Assembly (NCBI GenBank): GCA_015680685.1
Contig: MNCI01020320.1
Location: 34,897 to 96,896 of the forward strand
Length of the DNA: 62,000 nt
Direction: 5' to 3'
Source: Gnetum montanum
Lineage: Eukaryota > Streptophyta > Gnetopsida > Gnetales > Gnetaceae
Of the stretch, positions 1 to 11,455 are shown one piece after another. Numbering within the stretch: the stretch's first letter is position 1; each line of letters begins with the position of its first letter. The notes beneath the pieces are model-generated. The model made no database searches, was not told the origin of the DNA, and saw only the letters and a program-made list of their open reading frames with translations. A program made the position numbers and the translations under genes.

Positions 1-95
1 AGTTAGTAAAAATTTATATTTTTTCTAGACTATGCTCTCCATTAGGGTAATCTAGAGTTAGCAAAAACAAATTTTCTACCTAGGCATGATGTTAA
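1..95 (-). mobile_element. Probable U3 edge of the 3' LTR of element T1
   Basis: The first bases contain the motif ACTATGCTCTCCAT followed by short AAAAATTT-like tracts. The same motif recurs in the U3-like part of the T1 LTR at 11,030-11,450. T1 reads on the minus strand, so its 3' LTR should lie at the low-coordinate end, and the window edge would then cut through it. The match is short and not clearly colinear, so this is inference. No purine tract is obvious beside it. Confidence 0.3.
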
Positions 96-819
96 TCCTA
101 TAAAGTATATTGTACCCCAATGGGTGCTAGATGTGTCAAACGTATTAATTGACATCCTACACCCATGGGACCCTATGGTGCATTGCCAAAATTTCATTTT
201 TACTAATTTCTGTTAATAATTTATAATGTATATATCAAAGTTTTGCATCTATGTGTGTATACTAATGCTTTGCTTGTTGCTTGTTAATTGCAAGGTGCTA
301 CTAAAGCCCTTTCTGATAGTAGTTAAGCTCATGGGAATCTTATGTTACATGAGTGAACCTATCCTTAACATGCCTACACTAGATATGTGGGTGGACTATC
401 AAGAGGTGTGGTTTTGAAAAGAGGCTTGAGAGTTCTTGAAATACCTATTACAATATTTTAGTGTGATCATGTGGTCACACTTAATGGTGGAGGCTATTAG
501 TACCATCATCAAGATGTTGCTACTTGGGACTAACTAGTGCATCCTAAAGTTTGCCTTAGATGAGTCCACTACTAATGTTGATAGGATACGTGGTTCGAGC
601 AAAGGTCCTAGGAGTACTTGGTAGCTATCCAAGGTATGACACATGACAAGGTTTGCTTGTTATAATAAGAGAAACACCCTTTTTATCGTGCTATGGGTGC
701 ATACCTTATTTCAAAACACACTTGGAACCATCTACTATGCTAGAGGGTAAGTGTTTTTATGAATTCTATAATGTTTTTTGGCACTTGCTCATGTTAAATC
801 ACTAATGACTCATGGTTAA

Positions 820-3719
820 TGTTAGTTTTAGAGTTGATGAGGAAGGCTTGCATGATGAAGTGGATGCTCTAGCCTTAACCCACACTACCCTAGAGGTATT
901 CTCATCATGTACAAATGTTTGGACAACTGTGATTCAATAGGTGGGGCATGATTTGGAGGCCTACCCCTCCTAATACCTGAAGGCATATGAGGGATGTAGG
1001 ACTGATGGCTTGTTGGATGAGGAGTGGGCTATTGATGAGGCTAACACTAAGGAGATGCTTGTAGCACCATCCCCATCTCACACCCCATTTGTACCACGTA
1101 CGTATCTATGTTTTGGCTCATGTGGTTGCTCATGCATGCCCTTAAATTTGCCTCATTTGCATGATGTTAACATTGTTTTGCTTTGTGTTACAGTGGTAGT
1201 TTCCTTAGCTGAGGTGACAGTGCTCACCATGGATTGCATAGAGGCCACCCACATAATGAAATATGGTGATGTGGAGGATGCGCAACACTGGTTATGTCAC
1301 AAAGCACTAGATGCAGTAACAGCTCAGCATATACATGCTAAGTTAATGGACCTATTCTTAGACCTAAGCCTGAGTATCTCTATGGATAAAATGGTTACCA
1401 TCATTGACCTCTTCAATAGCAATGTTAGGAAGTTTATCACTTAGGTGCATGGTGTGATGATAGTGTTGGACCTCAGTGATGCCTTCTTCATTGATCTCTT
1501 TGGCATCCTTGCTAATGGTCCAAAAATTGTCAATAAGGCTAGTAGGGAGGTGGACTATAGATGGAAGATCAAGAACTAGTTAGGGGCTAGTTGATCTCAT
1601 AAAAGCATATCGATCAAATATGTGCTAGTGTCTAAAGTGTAGGATCTCTATCATTTGTTATGTGCTTGTGCCTTTCCAAAGCTTCTTTTCCAAGGAAAGG
1701 TCCTAGGGGTGGAACATGCATAGATGATGAAGTAGGTGTTGCTAGAGGATACAAGATCTAATTGAGTTGCATACATAGCCACTGGCCTACATGCAAAAAT
1801 TTCTAAGCTTCAAATCAACCTCTAGGTGAGGTTCCACATCTATTTTGTGTTCTTTATAGGATACTTGTGAAGGTTTGTGGAGCTTTTAGTTGTGTAAGAT
1901 GATGGGTGATGGATGGTGTAGGATCATGAGTAGCTATCTAGGCCATGAATCAAGCATAAGTTCTTGACCACACACCTGTAGGAATCTCTAGAGGAGATCG
2001 ATAAGCTATTATCAATAATGACCAAGGGTCCTATGGGCCACTCACATTACTCGTGTGATAGTGCAGGTGAGGGTCCTCCAGTTGGCATTGAGGGCATAGG
2101 AAAGGTATATTACTATATAGTAAAGATGATGGGGCCATCTAAGGCCATGATCAAGAGGTCATGTCCTCATGAGGAAGCTGCCCTTGAGTTTAGGAAGCCA
2201 AGTAGCAAAAGGATCCACATCAAGCTTCAAAGCTCGCATGAAAATGTTGTAAGTTACTACATGTAACTTCTTGGATGTCTTAGTTTCATTCGTGCATATA
2301 CTACTATTTTTTATATTTTAATTTTATGTTATACTATTAATTAGCTAATGATATGCTATGTATACCAATGTGATATATGTGTATGTGCGTTAATCACAAA
2401 GAAATAAGAGAGGGTTGCAAGAGTAGTGGCAAGGCAATAGTGGAGGGAGTGCCTCCTCAAGATGAGGAGGAGAAGGCTCATGGAGAAAAGCTTCAAGAGG
2501 TAGTAGAGGCCCTCTATAATTTGGAAGAATAGGGGTTGATCCACTCTAATGGGGATGATTGTTCAATGGTACATAGTTGGGTGAATCCACTGTATTCACG
2601 CCGAAGGGCTTGCTAGGTAATCAACTTATACTACAATCTGTCTTCCCTTGTTTTCTATAGTATCTTTAGTTGTTAAGCTATATGTTAATTGCATTATTGT
2701 ATTATAGCATCAGATATTTCCACTAGCAGTCCCACATCTACCTACCATATGGAGCCATGGGTAGATATGCCAGATAAATTCACCTTCATGAAAGGCATCG
2801 TTGAGGNAACGATGCCTTTCATGAAGGTGAATTTATCTGGCATATCTACCCATGGCTCCATATGGTAGGTAGATGTGGGACTGCTAGTGGAAATATCTGA
2901 TGCTATAATACAATAATGCAATTAACATATAGCTTAACAACTAAAGATACTATAGAAAACAAGGGAAGACAGATTGTAGTATAAGTTGATTACCTAGCAA
3001 GCCCTTCGGCGTGAATACAGTGGATTCACCCAACTATGTACCATTGAACAATCATCCCCATTAGAGTGGATCAACCCCTATTCTTCCAAATTATAGAGGG
3101 CCTCTACTACNTAAAAGAACTACGATTATAGGAATTATAGCATAAAGGTTTATTGGTGGGGGTAGATGTAGAAGAATCACAAGTATTAGTACAAGAAAGA
3201 GCATGACACGTACCTACAATGGTACAAGAAAGATTCTACTGAACACCACTACCTTGAGATGTTTCTTGAGGTGACTAGCAAGAAGTAGGCATATGACTTG
3301 TTCGTGTAGAGTACGATCATGAGTGATTCTTATAAGGCAAATTGTCACCCCCTCTAGAGAGGCATCTTTTGTTATATTTTTGATGGAGCCACCTACATGA
3401 ACTACCATGGACAAAGGGAAGACCCTTGTAAGTATTTACTTTGGCCAAGAGGATTGGATGCAACCTTTTGAAGCTGAGATCCTCCACTAATTGAAGGTTG
3501 GCCTTGGAAAATTACCTCCAAAACTCATTGATGCAGGGCCTTCTTAGGTTAGCTTGTTTTTATGCTTTTTATGTTATAATTTAGCTCATATAGTGCATGT
3601 TTTCTTACTAATTGTGCAAGTTTGTTAATGGTTATGGTAGGTACTAGGTGATGCTCTAGGCCCTAGCAACACAATGGAGGAAGAAGAACTTCCACCTCAA
3701 TCTAGTGCCACCAGTTGAG
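820..3719 (+). pseudogene. Decayed multi-exon ORF, antisense to T1
   Basis: I do not recognise the protein. A coding-like reading runs on the plus strand with scattered stops and good splice-like junctions. These include a donor GTACGTAT near 1097 with an acceptor ending TGTGTTACAG at about 1192, a donor GTAAGTTA near 2250, a donor GTAATCAA near 2614 with acceptor ATTGTATTATAG near 2709, and a donor GTAAGTAT near 3428. The last exon, after about 3640, ends in an acidic segment (MEEEELPPQSSATS) and a stop at 3718. Inferred introns are about 90-100 bp. The frame is broken by stops and by the assembly duplication at 2500-3110. It lies downstream of and opposite to the T1 gag and protease. Tat-lineage elements such as Grande are known to carry an antisense ORF between pol and the 3' LTR, which is the likeliest explanation. 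A decayed DNA-transposon gene is the alternative. Confidence 0.4.
2500..3110. repeat. Perfect 303-bp inverted duplication around an N (assembly artefact)
   Basis: Bases 2500-2802 and 2808-3110 appear to be exact reverse complements, separated by GAGG and a single N at 2807. The right arm stops exactly at a second single N at 3111. Everything else in the window is old and diverged, so a mismatch-free hairpin bounded by Ns points to a mis-joined contig rather than biology. Annotation of the overlapping antisense ORF should use only the left arm. Confidence 0.93.
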
Positions 3720-3909
3720 CATGACTAGATGTATCTCCCATTGGAATTTTCACTATGTTTTTGCTATCTGATGCTATTCATGCTATGTATTACTATGCAT
3801 ATTATATTTTCTATGGATGATTATTTGCAATGTGTAATGTGGAAACTTTTATCCTTATATAGTCATTTTTTACACTTTCTACAAGTATGCAAGTCTAGGC
3901 CATTGTAAG

Positions 3910-4285
3910 CCATAGTGAGTTTAAGACCTTGACAAGTCCCACACTAGTTTAAGGCCATAGCAGGAGGGTTAATGTTAGTTTTTGATCATTTTTGGCCATG
4001 CATCATTAGTTTAAGGCCATAGTAGGCTGAAGTAATAGTTTAAGGCCATAGTAGGCTGAAGTAATAGTTTAAGGCCATTCTGAGTTGCATATCACTAGAT
4101 TAAGGCCATTTTAGGCCACGATGATAATTTAGGGCCATTTTGGTTTGCTAATGATAAAATTAATAGTGATAGTCTAAGGCCATTCCAAGCTGCATATTGC
4201 TAGTTTAAGGCCATTTCAAGTCATGGATTACTAGTTTAAGGCTGTTCTAGGTTGCATATTGCTAGTTTAAGGCCATTTTGGGTCA
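3910..4285. repeat. Minisatellite, ~30-bp units (AGTTTAAGGCCAT)
   Basis: About eleven degenerate copies of a unit beginning AGTTTAAGGCCAT repeat at roughly 30-bp spacing. Two adjacent units near 4007 and 4035 are nearly identical and the rest have diverged. The array lies between the T1 protease and the antisense ORF. In a minus-strand Tat element this is the region between pol and the 3' LTR, where Tat/Ogre elements are known to carry variable tandem repeats. Confidence 0.85.
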
Positions 4286-4289
4286 TGTG

Positions 4290-4795
4290 TCACTATCTCT
4301 CATTTTCGTAAATTTTGTGTTTATGATCTTTATGCATTTTGATGTTTCTAAAGCGATAACTATAGAAGTGCAGACTAACAAGAAAGTGCATGAAAAAAGC
4401 AGATGAATGCAAGAACCAAACAAATAAATGCTTAATCTAAGTAACTAAGCTACATGCAAATAACATGCTACTATGCTAATATAATGTAACACAAATACAA
4501 CAAAAGTAGAGAGTAGGGTACAAGGCATGCAGAAGGAAATAGTGGGTAGGCACCTAGCATGTTTTGGATGAAGGGGGTACTTTATTCATGCAGTTTCTTC
4601 CTAATTTGATGTGGGTTATGGGGTGCATAGGGCTTGGGTTGTACTATCTAGTATTCTCCTTAATCCTCACTTACTATGTTAAAGGGTAGCTTTGTCCAAA
4701 GGTCATCTCTAGGAGGTTTTCAACTTCTTCTATCTCTTTAAGTGCATCAAGATCATGCATTTCATTTTCTACCATAGGTGTGTCATCAAGAAATT
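4290..4795. other. No gene seen; expected pol region of T1 absent
   Basis: This stretch follows the T1 protease on the minus strand, where reverse transcriptase should begin. I find no RT, RNase H or integrase motif on either strand here or before the minisatellite. T1 therefore appears to have lost, or never carried, most of pol. The sequence is otherwise plain AT-rich DNA. Confidence 0.55.
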
Positions 4796-4799
4796 CAAC

Positions 4800-5235
4800 C
4801 TCTAACCCTTATTCCATATCTATATTGTTGATGACTAGAGGGATAACATTATCACCATGGATGATAACTTCACCACATTTGTACGAAAGGTCAATCTCTT
4901 GATGAATCAAAGAGGAGATGACCCATAATTGGGCTAGCCAAGGCCTACCCAGTATCAGGTTAAATCCAAGCATCTCCTTTATGATGATAAATTTGGTAGT
5001 GATGGGGAATTGTTCCCCTACTATGAAATCTATGATTACCATGCCCCTGACAATGATACGTGATCCATTGAAAGATTTCAGACATGTCATTTTCATTAGC
5101 TTGACCAAGTCTACGATGCCTAGCTTGTCAATGATGGTGTATGGTATTACATTTTTTATGGCTCCATTGTCAACATGCACCCTTCAGATCTTGCATTGCC
5201 GAATGTGACTAGTGATAGACATTGAAGTCATTATG
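4800..5235 (-). pseudogene. Retropepsin of Tat/Ogre-like element T1
   Basis: The minus-strand translation carries a retroviral-type aspartic protease. It reads RVHVDNGAIKNVIP around the catalytic site, so the usual D-S/T-G is D-N-G, as in Ogre-type proteases. A FNGSR segment follows, then a second half ending NLILGRPWL and an HQEI motif. The main open stretch spans 4809-5180 (123 residues), and homology extends upstream to about 5235 across one stop. The protein would process the Gag-Pol polyprotein. It lies downstream of the zinc-finger region on the same strand, as expected for gag-PR order. The upstream stops make it non-functional as a polyprotein. Assignment to the Tat lineage rests on the DNG site and the GRPWL context. 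Confidence 0.8.
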
Positions 5236-6375
5236 ACCTCACCCTTCAAAGGATTTACCTTGCTTCATCACAACATGCTAGGGATGTAGAACTTGATTCC
5301 TGTGGAGCAAGAAGTAACATCAATGCATGGATAGAGTTCTTATCTACAAGGATGTCCTTTGTAATAGGAATGAAGGTCAACATCTACACCAGTGCTTCAT
5401 GGTGGGTAGATGAGGTCATGATTAGGTCATACAAGCTTAGTGTTGTATTTTTTTTTACTTGAGCACTTGATTGACTTGGGCTAATGCATCCACAAAGTCA
5501 TTACCATTGCCCATGTTTTTGTTGTCTTTGACTTCCTCCATGTGTCCCAAGAGATAGACTTCTCATGAAGGCCACTTGAGCTTTGTTGGCCTAGCTTGCA
5601 TAGGGGCCTTAGTGCTTGATTACGATTTGCTGGTTGTGGCCTCCTTAGTTGTTTTGGCCATGGGCATTGTAGATATATGGAGTAGCTTTAGTAGACCAAG
5701 CACTCTTTAGCCTTGACATTTCCTAATCATTCTATCTATGAGACACTCATTGGGTCTCCTGGATTGCCACCCAGAGAACCTACTGATGTCACTAGCAAGA
5801 TTGGCCCTTGGATGGGAAGGGGCTGATGCATTAACTATTGCTAGGCTTTGGATAGGTGAAGGGCTACCGTGACATCCTAACAATGAATGATGGTTGAACT
5901 ATTATTTTTGTGACATGCTTTGAGGCCCTAACCATAAAGGTAATTGTGTGTGATTGAGGTGGCACTCTAATGATGAAAAGGGATCTTGAACCCCTAGGGG
6001 CCAAGGGGACCCTTACACTACTAAAGGGTGCTTGGACCATGAATGGCCACTAATCTAGTTTTGGGCCATCATCAATGCTAATAGCATATATGACATAGCC
6101 ATCATCATCCATATTTAGAAGATCATTATACACCCTCATGGATTGGAAAAAGTCCATGCTATGACTGGACAACTAGTGGTAATGGCAGAATAGGTCTAGC
6201 TTGAAATGTTTTGGGACTAGGGGCTCATTGGGTGCTACCAAGGTGGGATTTCTAAGTAGCTCACAGTATTTCTCATGAATTTTATGGGCATTCTTAGAAA
6301 TTTGCTTATATTGGATGTACTTGGCTTTTAATAGTTACTCCAGCAGCTCTGAGAGCTTTAGTGGCAATGGGATGT
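5236..6375 (-). pseudogene. Gag C-terminal/zinc-finger region of T1
   Basis: On the minus strand a proline-leucine stretch (HIPLPLKLSELLEYLLKAKY, with a stop replacing one residue) at about 6310-6375 resembles the segment before the zinc finger of Tat-type Gag. At 6150-6196 a finger-like motif FCHYH...SSHSMDFF keeps C-x2-H and H, but the last cysteine position reads F. Downstream, to about 5240, is a low-complexity linker with several stops that runs into the protease. The reading is severely decayed, and the upstream half of gag is separated from it by the insertion at 6376-7965. Confidence 0.6.
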
Positions 6376-7965
6376 GTACTGACTAAAATCATTGGCGTAA
6401 GGCTGGAAGGGAAAAAAAACACCAAAAGATCACCAGATAGGTATAGCTAACCCTGCCTTCATGTGAGGGCAAGTTGGAAAGGGAAACGAAGGAAGACTGC
6501 CTTGGATGATCTACACACAAATCAACCAAGGACTTCCCCAAACGTAAGATATAGCTTACACTGGGGTTATCGTAACTGATGTACGAAATGTAAATAGTGC
6601 ATATACAAAACTGTATTGTAAACAAGGTGTAAATTGAATTTAAAATAGAGTAAGCAATATAAAGGAAGGAAAAAATGAGCTATATTGTATTTCTTAGAAT
6701 GAATGTGCATCAGTCAAAGTGTAGCTACGCATGTGGATGGCAAGTCAAGTGCTAAGCCCCAGGGTGATATGTTTGCAGGTGCTTGGATGCTAGGAGTCAG
6801 GTGTGCCCAAGCATCCAAAAGTTGCTAGTCAGTGTTTCCTAAGCCATCAACTTTCAAAATTACCAACCCTTATTTATGTGAATGGATGGGATATTTATAA
6901 GGTTTGGCTAGGTCTAGGTATGAAACTCATAGATGGATCAATGGATGAGAAATGAGAGGAAAATGGATTATGTGACAGGTGGGGTACGTTATTGACTGGA
7001 TGCACTATATCTTACAACGTGTATTAGCTTACGTAAGCTAACTTACGCCCATGGAAGCAGATACAATTTGGAGCGTAAGAGCTTGAAAAGCTCACAAATG
7101 ATAAAAATTTACAATGAAAATGATAATGTACAATAAGAGAGATTGACTTTGGCTCGCTTGAAACTTCTCGGTCCTTGAATTGACTACTGCAGGATGTCGA
7201 TTTGAGTGGTTTTGTGGTTGTTTGAGGCATCTCTGTTTCACCAGAGCTTCCAATGTGAGTTGATTTTGTCTTTGCATGTCCTTAGTGTGTGTTTGGTGTG
7301 CTTTAAATAGGGCGTGATTAGTACTAACGCTGGACTCACGCTGCACTCAAGCTGCTAGCATGACCTCAGTGTGACCTAGGCAAGAGTGAGCTAAAAATGA
7401 TACTTTTCAAACCAATGTTTCGACGTTTGAAGCCTGTTTCTTGAGTACAAAAATTTTCTAACTATGTTTGACCTTGAGGGTAATTTTCAAGTCAAAAATT
7501 AAGCTTGGATGTGCCTTGTTTTAAACCACTTTTGGTAGCTCATGCTGGACTCACACTACTAGCGTGACCTCAGCGTCAGCTAAAAAAACTTGTAACTTTT
7601 GACTTGAAATCTAGAATTCTAGAGGCTGGGACTTGAAGTTATCAACAATGAACCTTGAGGATGACTTGCACCTTTGAAATCAAACCATTTTAACTTGGTT
7701 TTGAGGCTCTTAGAGTTTTTCACACTATACTCACGTTGCCAACGTGACCTCAGCATGGCCACAACATGAGTGAGAAAATTTGTACAATTTGACCCAGAAT
7801 TTAAACTCCCGAATGCTAAAACTTGAAGTGGACAATAGTGACCCTTGAGGTTGGCTTGCACCCTCAGATTGGACCATCTTTGACTTGATTTTGGAGTCGA
7901 TTTAAGTTGCTCACGTTGAGGGTAAGCTAGCTTGACAAGCTGAGTGTGATTTACATGCCTTAGTC
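6376..7965 (-). mobile_element. ~1.6-kb insertion in T1 gag, possibly a solo LTR
   Basis: The T1 gag reading stops near 7965 and resumes near 6375, so the sequence between is a separate insertion. It has no protein homology that I can see. Its right half is a tandem array (7320-7915). On the minus strand a TATA-like CTATTTAAAG lies at 7301-7310, just after the array. Several CGTAAG/CTTACG motifs cluster in the left half, including an 18-bp perfect palindrome at 7024-7041. A solo LTR on the minus strand, with repeats in U3, would fit. I could not define clean TG...CA ends or a target-site duplication, so the class is uncertain. Confidence 0.4.
7320..7915. repeat. Diverged tandem repeat, ~180-220-bp period
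   Basis: A module CTCACGCTGC...GCGTGACCTCAGCG recurs near 7330, 7548 and 7728, with a partial copy near 7905, so the period is about 177-218 bp. Between modules is a shared GACTTGAA...TGACCTTGAGG segment. The copies have diverged considerably. The array sits beside a TATA-like box in the surrounding insertion and could have been an upstream regulatory block. Confidence 0.7.
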
Positions 7966-7999
7966 AAATGTTTGCCTCCCAAAATCTTGAAAGGGTCTG

Positions 8000-9873
8000 A
8001 GTTGTTCTCGGTTCAAAGTATTAGGCCAAAATTAGTGGTGTTTCAGGATGTATTTGGAGCAATCCTTACACTTGAAGTTAGGCCTTTGACTAACTTACAT
8101 TGTGGCCACTTTAGATGTAGGAAGGTTTGTTGCCTTGGTGCCAAGGTTGGTAGCTTTGTTGTTGGCTCGGAATTTTGGCCACCTAGATGTTGGCCCATAG
8201 TTGGTTACCTTAGCCTCTTTAGCTACCATTGCCACTATTGTAGTTTTCTTTCCCTTGTCCTTATCTCTCCTCATATGTTGGTTCTTATAGGCCATGTAGG
8301 TTGAATCCTTATTGGCTTTTGCTACATCCTCTATGTTCTTAGTTCAAGCAAATGCCTAGCTTAGGGATTGCAAGCCTAAGTAGTACAACTTTGACTTTAT
8401 GAAATCATTAACCATGCCATTAAAACTAGCTAAGAGATGTGCCTCAGCTATTGGATCTTGTATTTCATTTAATGATGCATTCCATCATTGGATAAATTTT
8501 TGCAAGGGATCTAGGTGACCCTATTTGACCTGCATTAGCTTGTTCAAGGTTGCTTTTGACTTTAGGTTGTACTTGAATCATGTCATGAACTAGCTCAAGA
8601 GGTCTTTCAAAGAGGAAATACAACCTCTAGGTAGCACGTGGTACTAGTGTAATGCTTTTCTAGTTAATGACATGGTGAATATGCACATTATGACATGTGG
8701 CCATGCTTGCAATAGTAGGTAGTTGGACCTGAATATGACTAGATGCACATTGGAGTCTCCTTCACCATTGTACTTTGTGAATTAAGGTAGTGGGACCCTA
8801 GCTAGCAGAGTTAGAGGTGGGACCGTAGAACTTATAGGATCATCCTGGTAGATGTCCACCACTTTGATAGTTTTAGAGGAGGTGTCTTTGAGTCACTTCA
8901 CCTCTTCTATCAATGTTTGGATCTATTGAAAAGCTTGGTATAAATTTTGGGATGGTCCAACTAACTACACTGATTGTGCAATTCATTGTGCTGGTTGTGT
9001 GACCCATGACCTAGTTGCAGGTTGTGAAACCATGCAAGGTGCTTGATGCGTCAATTTTGTTATAGGGATAGTGATTGAAGTAAGCCACACACGCATGGGT
9101 TGGATTGACATCAAGGGTGCTAACAACATATGTGGAACATAGGATGCTTAAGTCATTTAGGGCCTAGTGATAGGCCCTACATAAACATATGGCTAAGCTA
9201 GCATGATTTCTACTAGCAAAGATGGTTAGGCAAGTTGCGATAATGCCACGAAGGGCAAGTTGAAGGGAGCTGTTACATCATAATGTGTGTATTGTGTCTA
9301 TTGGGTTGCCACTACAGGCATAGATTTAAGCTTGAAGAAGTGGGAATGTGATGCTAATGTTATGACTATCTTGGGGAGGATGGGTGAACTAAACCAAGGA
9401 GGGGCCAAACTAAGGATTGCTTGTTGGAAGATGATATGAAAAGGGGTCTCATATTTGGAAAAATATTTGAACTCATTTTCTTCCTCCTATAAGGCTTCCT
9501 CATAGTCAGTTCCCATGTCATGCTCACTAGCTTAAATGAGCTAGGATAACAACCAATGGTGGGACTCTGTGAGTGGGATGATGTCGAATGAGGAAGGGAT
9601 ATACTCCCATCCATCTCGGTGGATTAGTTTAAAGTCCCATTTTTCCTCTATGTTAAGGTAATATATAGGTAACCCTACTTGGACCTTTGAACATATGAAG
9701 TTGTATTGCTCATTACTAAGTGCGACGCACTCTAGATCTTGGCCGTGGAGCCTAAGGAATTGCCTTGGCCTAGCCATCACGAGATTCATAGGGTTGTCAA
9801 TCCTAGTCTCTTATTGGATAGGCAAGATATCAAGTATGTTTAAAACTAACATCATAGTTTGATGTGGATTCAT
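8000..9873 (-). pseudogene. Gag N-terminal and core region of T1
   Basis: On the minus strand a start codon at 9871-9873 opens MNPHQTMML, and the reading continues with stops through an 82-residue open stretch at 9541-9789 (contains HRDGWEYIPSS). The retrotransposon Gag core is recognisable at about 8340-8560, with LDPLQKFIQ, WNASLNEI, then an ASFNGMVNDF-like segment. A lysine-rich tail follows at 8095-8295 (MRRDKDKGKK). Gag would form the virus-like particle and bind RNA. Frameshifts and stops occur throughout. It is followed on the same strand by the insertion, the zinc-finger region and protease, and preceded by the leader and primer-binding site. Confidence 0.65.
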
Positions 9874-10257
9874 TGTTGTAGATCAATTTGTAAGGGGAAA
9901 CTGTGGAGGTTGTTGGTTGCAAAATATAGTGGACCAAGTTGAAACTAACTCTATTTTGGCTGATACTACTGACTACACTCTTTATTGTGGAGAGCTAGCT
10001 ACACTGTCTATGCTAACTACACTCTCCACTATGATGTTCTAACTATGCTCTCAATGATAGAGAGCTGACTATGCTATCTATGGTGGAGATGACTATGCTT
10101 CAATTGAGGAAAATGAGAACTCAACAAAATAATAGAGAGAAGTGTGATTTTGGGTTACTATGTGGGTTCCCAAGGGGACTAACTATAGGTTCCAATCTAT
10201 AACTATGGTATAGAGAGCTCATGAAACAACCTCAAAAGAGTTTGAAAAATAAGGTTA

Positions 10258-10277
10258 GCCCTACTTCTAGCACCAAA
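10258..10277 (-). promoter_or_regulatory. Primer-binding site of T1
   Basis: The minus strand reads TTTGGTGCTAGAAGTAGGGC. It closely resembles the site beside the 5' LTR of E5 (TTGGCGCTATGAGGGTAG) and the GGCGCTAGAAGG-type sites I recall for plant gypsy elements. It fixes the internal edge of the right-hand LTR and shows that T1 reads leftward. The family assignment of the primer tRNA is not attempted. Confidence 0.55.
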
Positions 10278-10610
10278 AACTATAATGACAAAAAATGTTA
10301 GTGGTTGGAACACCAAGGTCCATGGGCATACAACCTAGCCCCAAGTTTATGTGAGGGCCTCTTTTAGGTAGATAAAGGACACCCTTAATAGTCTTGTCGA
10401 TCAAATAGGGACTTACCAGATGCAACATGGTTAATATGATGCTGATGCTAAACAATGCTAAGTGTTCAAGTAATGTCAACAGGGTCAAGTGTATTCAAGA
10501 TTTTTGATGAAAATAAAGGGGTTAATATGTAAAGATCACTTTCCAAGCATAGTTTTAGGCATAGCTATGTGGTGATATAGCAAAAAATGCATATAAAATG
10601 CTAAAAATGT

Positions 10611-10611
<1 letters not shown>

Positions 10612-10652
<41 letters not shown>
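10612..10652. repeat. (AG)n microsatellite
   Basis: An uninterrupted AG dinucleotide run of roughly nineteen units ends in GGG. It lies inside the putative R-U5 part of the T1 LTR. Confidence 0.98.
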
Positions 10653-10655
<3 letters not shown>

Positions 10656-10979
10656 ATCAAAACACTACCTCAAATGGAGTTGATTACAGTTAACACCAAA
10701 AGGGATTAGAAGGTACATGATGTACAATAGGTGAAGTGGACAAGATGGTCACAGTCTCAGAGATGTCTAGCCACAAAGACTAGGATTCCACCAAGGTGTC
10801 TAGATCTACTAGGTTGGCTACCTTAGTGTAATATTAGTTGTGATGTTCTAGTGGTCTATGGTGGGTTGCAATGGTCTAGAACTTTGCCTCTCTCTAGTTT
10901 TCTGAAGTGCCTTTAGTTCATCAATTCTTTGGTTTGTCAACCCAAATTTTCCAACCCTAAAAATGTTAAAAGTGAGGAC

Positions 10980-10986
10980 ATTTATA
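10980..10986 (-). promoter_or_regulatory. TATA box of the T1 LTR
   Basis: The minus strand reads CCTATAAATGTCC. The same CCTATAAAT form occurs in the Athila-like LTRs of this window. Its place between the U3 repeats and the primer-binding side supports minus-strand transcription of T1. Confidence 0.5.
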
Positions 10987-11029
10987 GGCCTAGGGTTAGC
11001 ATGAAATGTGAGATGGCTACCATGTTGCA

Positions 11030-11455
11030 GAGGGGATGGTTGGGACTATGTTATCACCCAACTATGCTCTTCACTAGGTTGGTGGTTTTGTGCTCTACTA
11101 TGCTTTGTCGGACTCTACAAGACTATGAGACTNTAGAAAAAATTTGCAAACAATGGCTATGTGCTAACTATGCTCTTCATTAGAGGCTGACTAGACTCTT
11201 GACTGGGGATGAGTGTAGTTCTAGCATTTGTCAAAACTTGTGAAAATTATATTGCAATTGACTACACTCTTCATGAGAGGCTAACTACACTCTGGGGTAG
11301 TGGAGAGCATAGTCCTAGTAGTAAGAAAAATTTGTAGTGATTAGCTTTGTGCTAACACTTAGAAAAAATTGTAAAAATAGCCTTCATGTTAACTACACTC
11401 TCCATGAGAGGCTAACTACACTTTTGGAAAATGGAGAGCATAGTCCTAGCACTTA
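11030..11455. repeat. U3 modules with mirrored motif ACTATGCTCT / AGAGCATAGT
   Basis: Four modules at roughly 100-130-bp spacing pair a forward motif (ACTACACTCTCCATGAGAGG) with a reverse-complement partner (GGAGAGCATAGTCCTAGCA), followed by AAAAATTT. Related single motifs occur at 9,970-10,090 in the leader and at the window's left edge. The mirrored arrangement suggests repeated transcription-factor sites or a hairpin unit within the LTR. Confidence 0.65.

Noticed and set aside
226-417. 63-codon open stretch beginning MYISKFCIY
   Set aside because: Hydrophobic composition from AT-rich DNA, no homology, and a splice-acceptor-like site inside it; probably intron plus exon of the decayed antisense ORF.
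2356-2544. 62-codon minus-strand open stretch
   Set aside because: Overlaps the artefactual inverted duplication and lies opposite the antisense ORF.
3890-4290. CRISPR-like array at the ~30-bp minisatellite
   Set aside because: The units are degenerate and contiguous, without unique spacers, in plant DNA; a simple minisatellite.
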